From NCBI RefSeq assembly GCF_900637655.1, contig NZ_LR134384.1:2046001-2110000 (forward strand): a stretch of DNA of 64,000 nucleotides, written 5' to 3'. Shown in pieces: positions 63,452-64,000 of this stretch. Both the position numbers and the translations under genes were made by a program. Numbering within the stretch: position 1 is the stretch's first letter; the number at the start of each line of letters is the position of its first letter. Under the pieces are notes generated by a model that saw nothing but the letters and a program-made list of their open reading frames with translations, was not told where the DNA came from and did not search any database. The DNA comes from Segatella oris. Its GTDB lineage: Bacteria; Bacteroidota; Bacteroidia; Bacteroidales; Bacteroidaceae.

Positions 63452-63597
63452 AAAAAAATTACATATTACATATTACATATTACGTTAAGCCCGATATGTT
63501 AATGAGAAATGAGGAATGTTTAGTGTGTAATGTATTTTAATGTATAATTATGAATTATGAATTATGAATTTTCCATTAAACATTAAACACTCAACAA
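63452..63597. repeat. Solo arm of the MITE-like element (copy D) with satellite tail
   Basis: AAATTACATATTACATATTA followed by CATATTACGTTAAGCCCGATATGTTAAT matches the reverse complement of copy C at 53.1 kb, including the GCCCGATATGTTAAT block. Low-complexity steps (ATTATGAATTATGAATT, AACATTAAACATTAA) follow. No core is present. Its arm faces the accessory region from the right, while copy C's faces it from the left. Confidence 0.6.
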
Positions 63598-63603
63598 TCA
63601 ACA

Positions 63604-63804
63604 TTAAACATTAAGCATCCTTATTTTTCCTTTTTCGATAAAAGCCTTTCCTCCTATCCATTCGGTCATAGCAGGCTCGCCATTGAACGTATAACTGTTC
63701 AACACCTCTTTGCCACAGACTTCGACAACGGCATGATGCAACGTGTGACCATCGTCGAAGACGACTTCATGAAAAGCCAATCGGCGGAGTGCATTTTCCT
63801 TCAT
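63604..63804 (-). CDS. Small hypothetical protein
   Basis: The 66-residue protein MKENALRRLAFHEVVFDDGHTLHHAVVEVCGKEVLNSYTFNGEPAMTEWIGGKAFIEKGKIRMLNV looks like a single compact beta sheet domain with one Cys. No family name is recognised, but small proteins of this build are common in Bacteroidota. It starts 3 bases after the stop of the next gene, so it belongs to an operon entering from the right. Confidence 0.72.
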   Translation of the reverse strand: MKENALRRLAFHEVVFDDGHTLHHAVVEVCGKEVLNSYTFNGEPAMTEWIGGKAFIEKGKIRMLNV

Positions 63805-63807
63805 AGT

Positions 63808-64000
63808 CTATCGGGTCATGGGCTTATCCAATTCACCCTCAGGTATCATGGGAGTTGAGGGAGGAGTAAGGGGTTGCCTCTGACGGGAAGAATCGCGCGA
63901 CAGGCTGTCGGCCTGGGCTTTCATTTCAAGCTTCTCTTGACTGGCATGCATGCGAAGGAGTCTGATTCCGCTGACTATCATCAGCTTGAGTGTCGTGGTG
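63808..64000 (-). CDS. C-terminal end of an unidentified protein (partial)
   Basis: The last 63 codons are visible: a hydrophobic-basic stretch (TTLKLMIVSGIRLLRMHA), a charged segment and a Pro/Thr-rich tail (QPLTPPSTPMIPEGELDKPMTR). It resembles the cytoplasmic tail after a membrane helix. The start lies beyond the window and the protein cannot be named. It is translationally coupled to the small gene at 63604-63804. Confidence 0.6.
   Translation of the reverse strand, partial: TTTLKLMIVSGIRLLRMHASQEKLEMKAQADSLSRDSSRQRQPLTPPSTPMIPEGELDKPMTR

Overview
The window looks like a chromosomal segment of a Bacteroidota bacterium, most likely Prevotella in the broad sense. The evidence is mutually consistent. 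Many genes have the Bacteroidota promoter pair TTTG / TAnnTTTG, spaced 19-22 bases apart. Shine-Dalgarno sites are rare outside ribosomal-protein genes. Lineage-typical proteins are present: RprX/RprY, a PorD-type DUF4835 protein, a TamL-like lipoprotein-barrel, DUF4494, a VirE-N/DUF3987 protein and a 30-residue 'smalltalk' peptide. No species can be named from the sequence alone.

Layout. 1-8.2 kb: rpsF-rpsR-rplI (partial), the rprX-rprY two-component pair, an EF-G paralogue with altered GTPase motifs, hemW and a small lipoprotein. 8.4-17.4 kb: carB, carA, a long PurF-like amidotransferase, glmS and a Wza-type polysaccharide export lipoprotein, all on the minus strand. 18-27.5 kb: tRNA-Ser(GGA), uvrA, a glycosyltransferase without a normal start codon, an MBL-fold hydrolase, a TamL-like outer-membrane protein, an rRNA/tRNA methylase and a membrane protein. 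27.6-35.6 kb: rplU-rpmA, uxaC, ansA, an O-acetylhomoserine sulfhydrylase-like enzyme and a large outer-membrane barrel. 36.6-43.9 kb: DUF4494-yggS, an aminotransferase with an ABC permease, and a tandem pair of acyl-CoA synthetase-like genes. 44.3-52.4 kb: a DUF3127 protein and the co-directional run dnaN, dnaQ-type exonuclease, coaBC, porD-like, recN and a degenerate protease-TPR protein.

52.4-63.6 kb is an accessory region. It carries the parts of a recurrent Bacteroidota mobile or conflict cluster: a DUF5675 protein, a VirE-N/DUF3987 ATPase, a small OB-fold-like protein, an HU-like protein and smalltalk. A defence-type module lies between these parts: an AAA ATPase (RloA/AbiLi-like), an RloB Toprim-like protein (AbiLii-like), a small partner and a HIRAN-domain protein. 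The partner and the HIRAN protein share a short G-[SN]-Y-I-x-x-H-D-N tag. Three GC-rich REP-like paired hairpins and several AT-rich inverted-repeat elements punctuate this region.

Two repeat families seem most worth following up. First, five intergenic arrays of a degenerate 22-base unit lie at about 7.6, 17.8, 28.4, 36.1 and 44.1 kb, roughly 8-10 kb apart. Corresponding units in different copies resemble each other. Second, a MITE-like element has two complete copies, at 36.2 and 60.4 kb, with perfect 36- and 47-base terminal inverted repeats and a conserved core of exactly 103 bases in opposite orientation. Solo arms of the same element lie at 53.1 and 63.5 kb.
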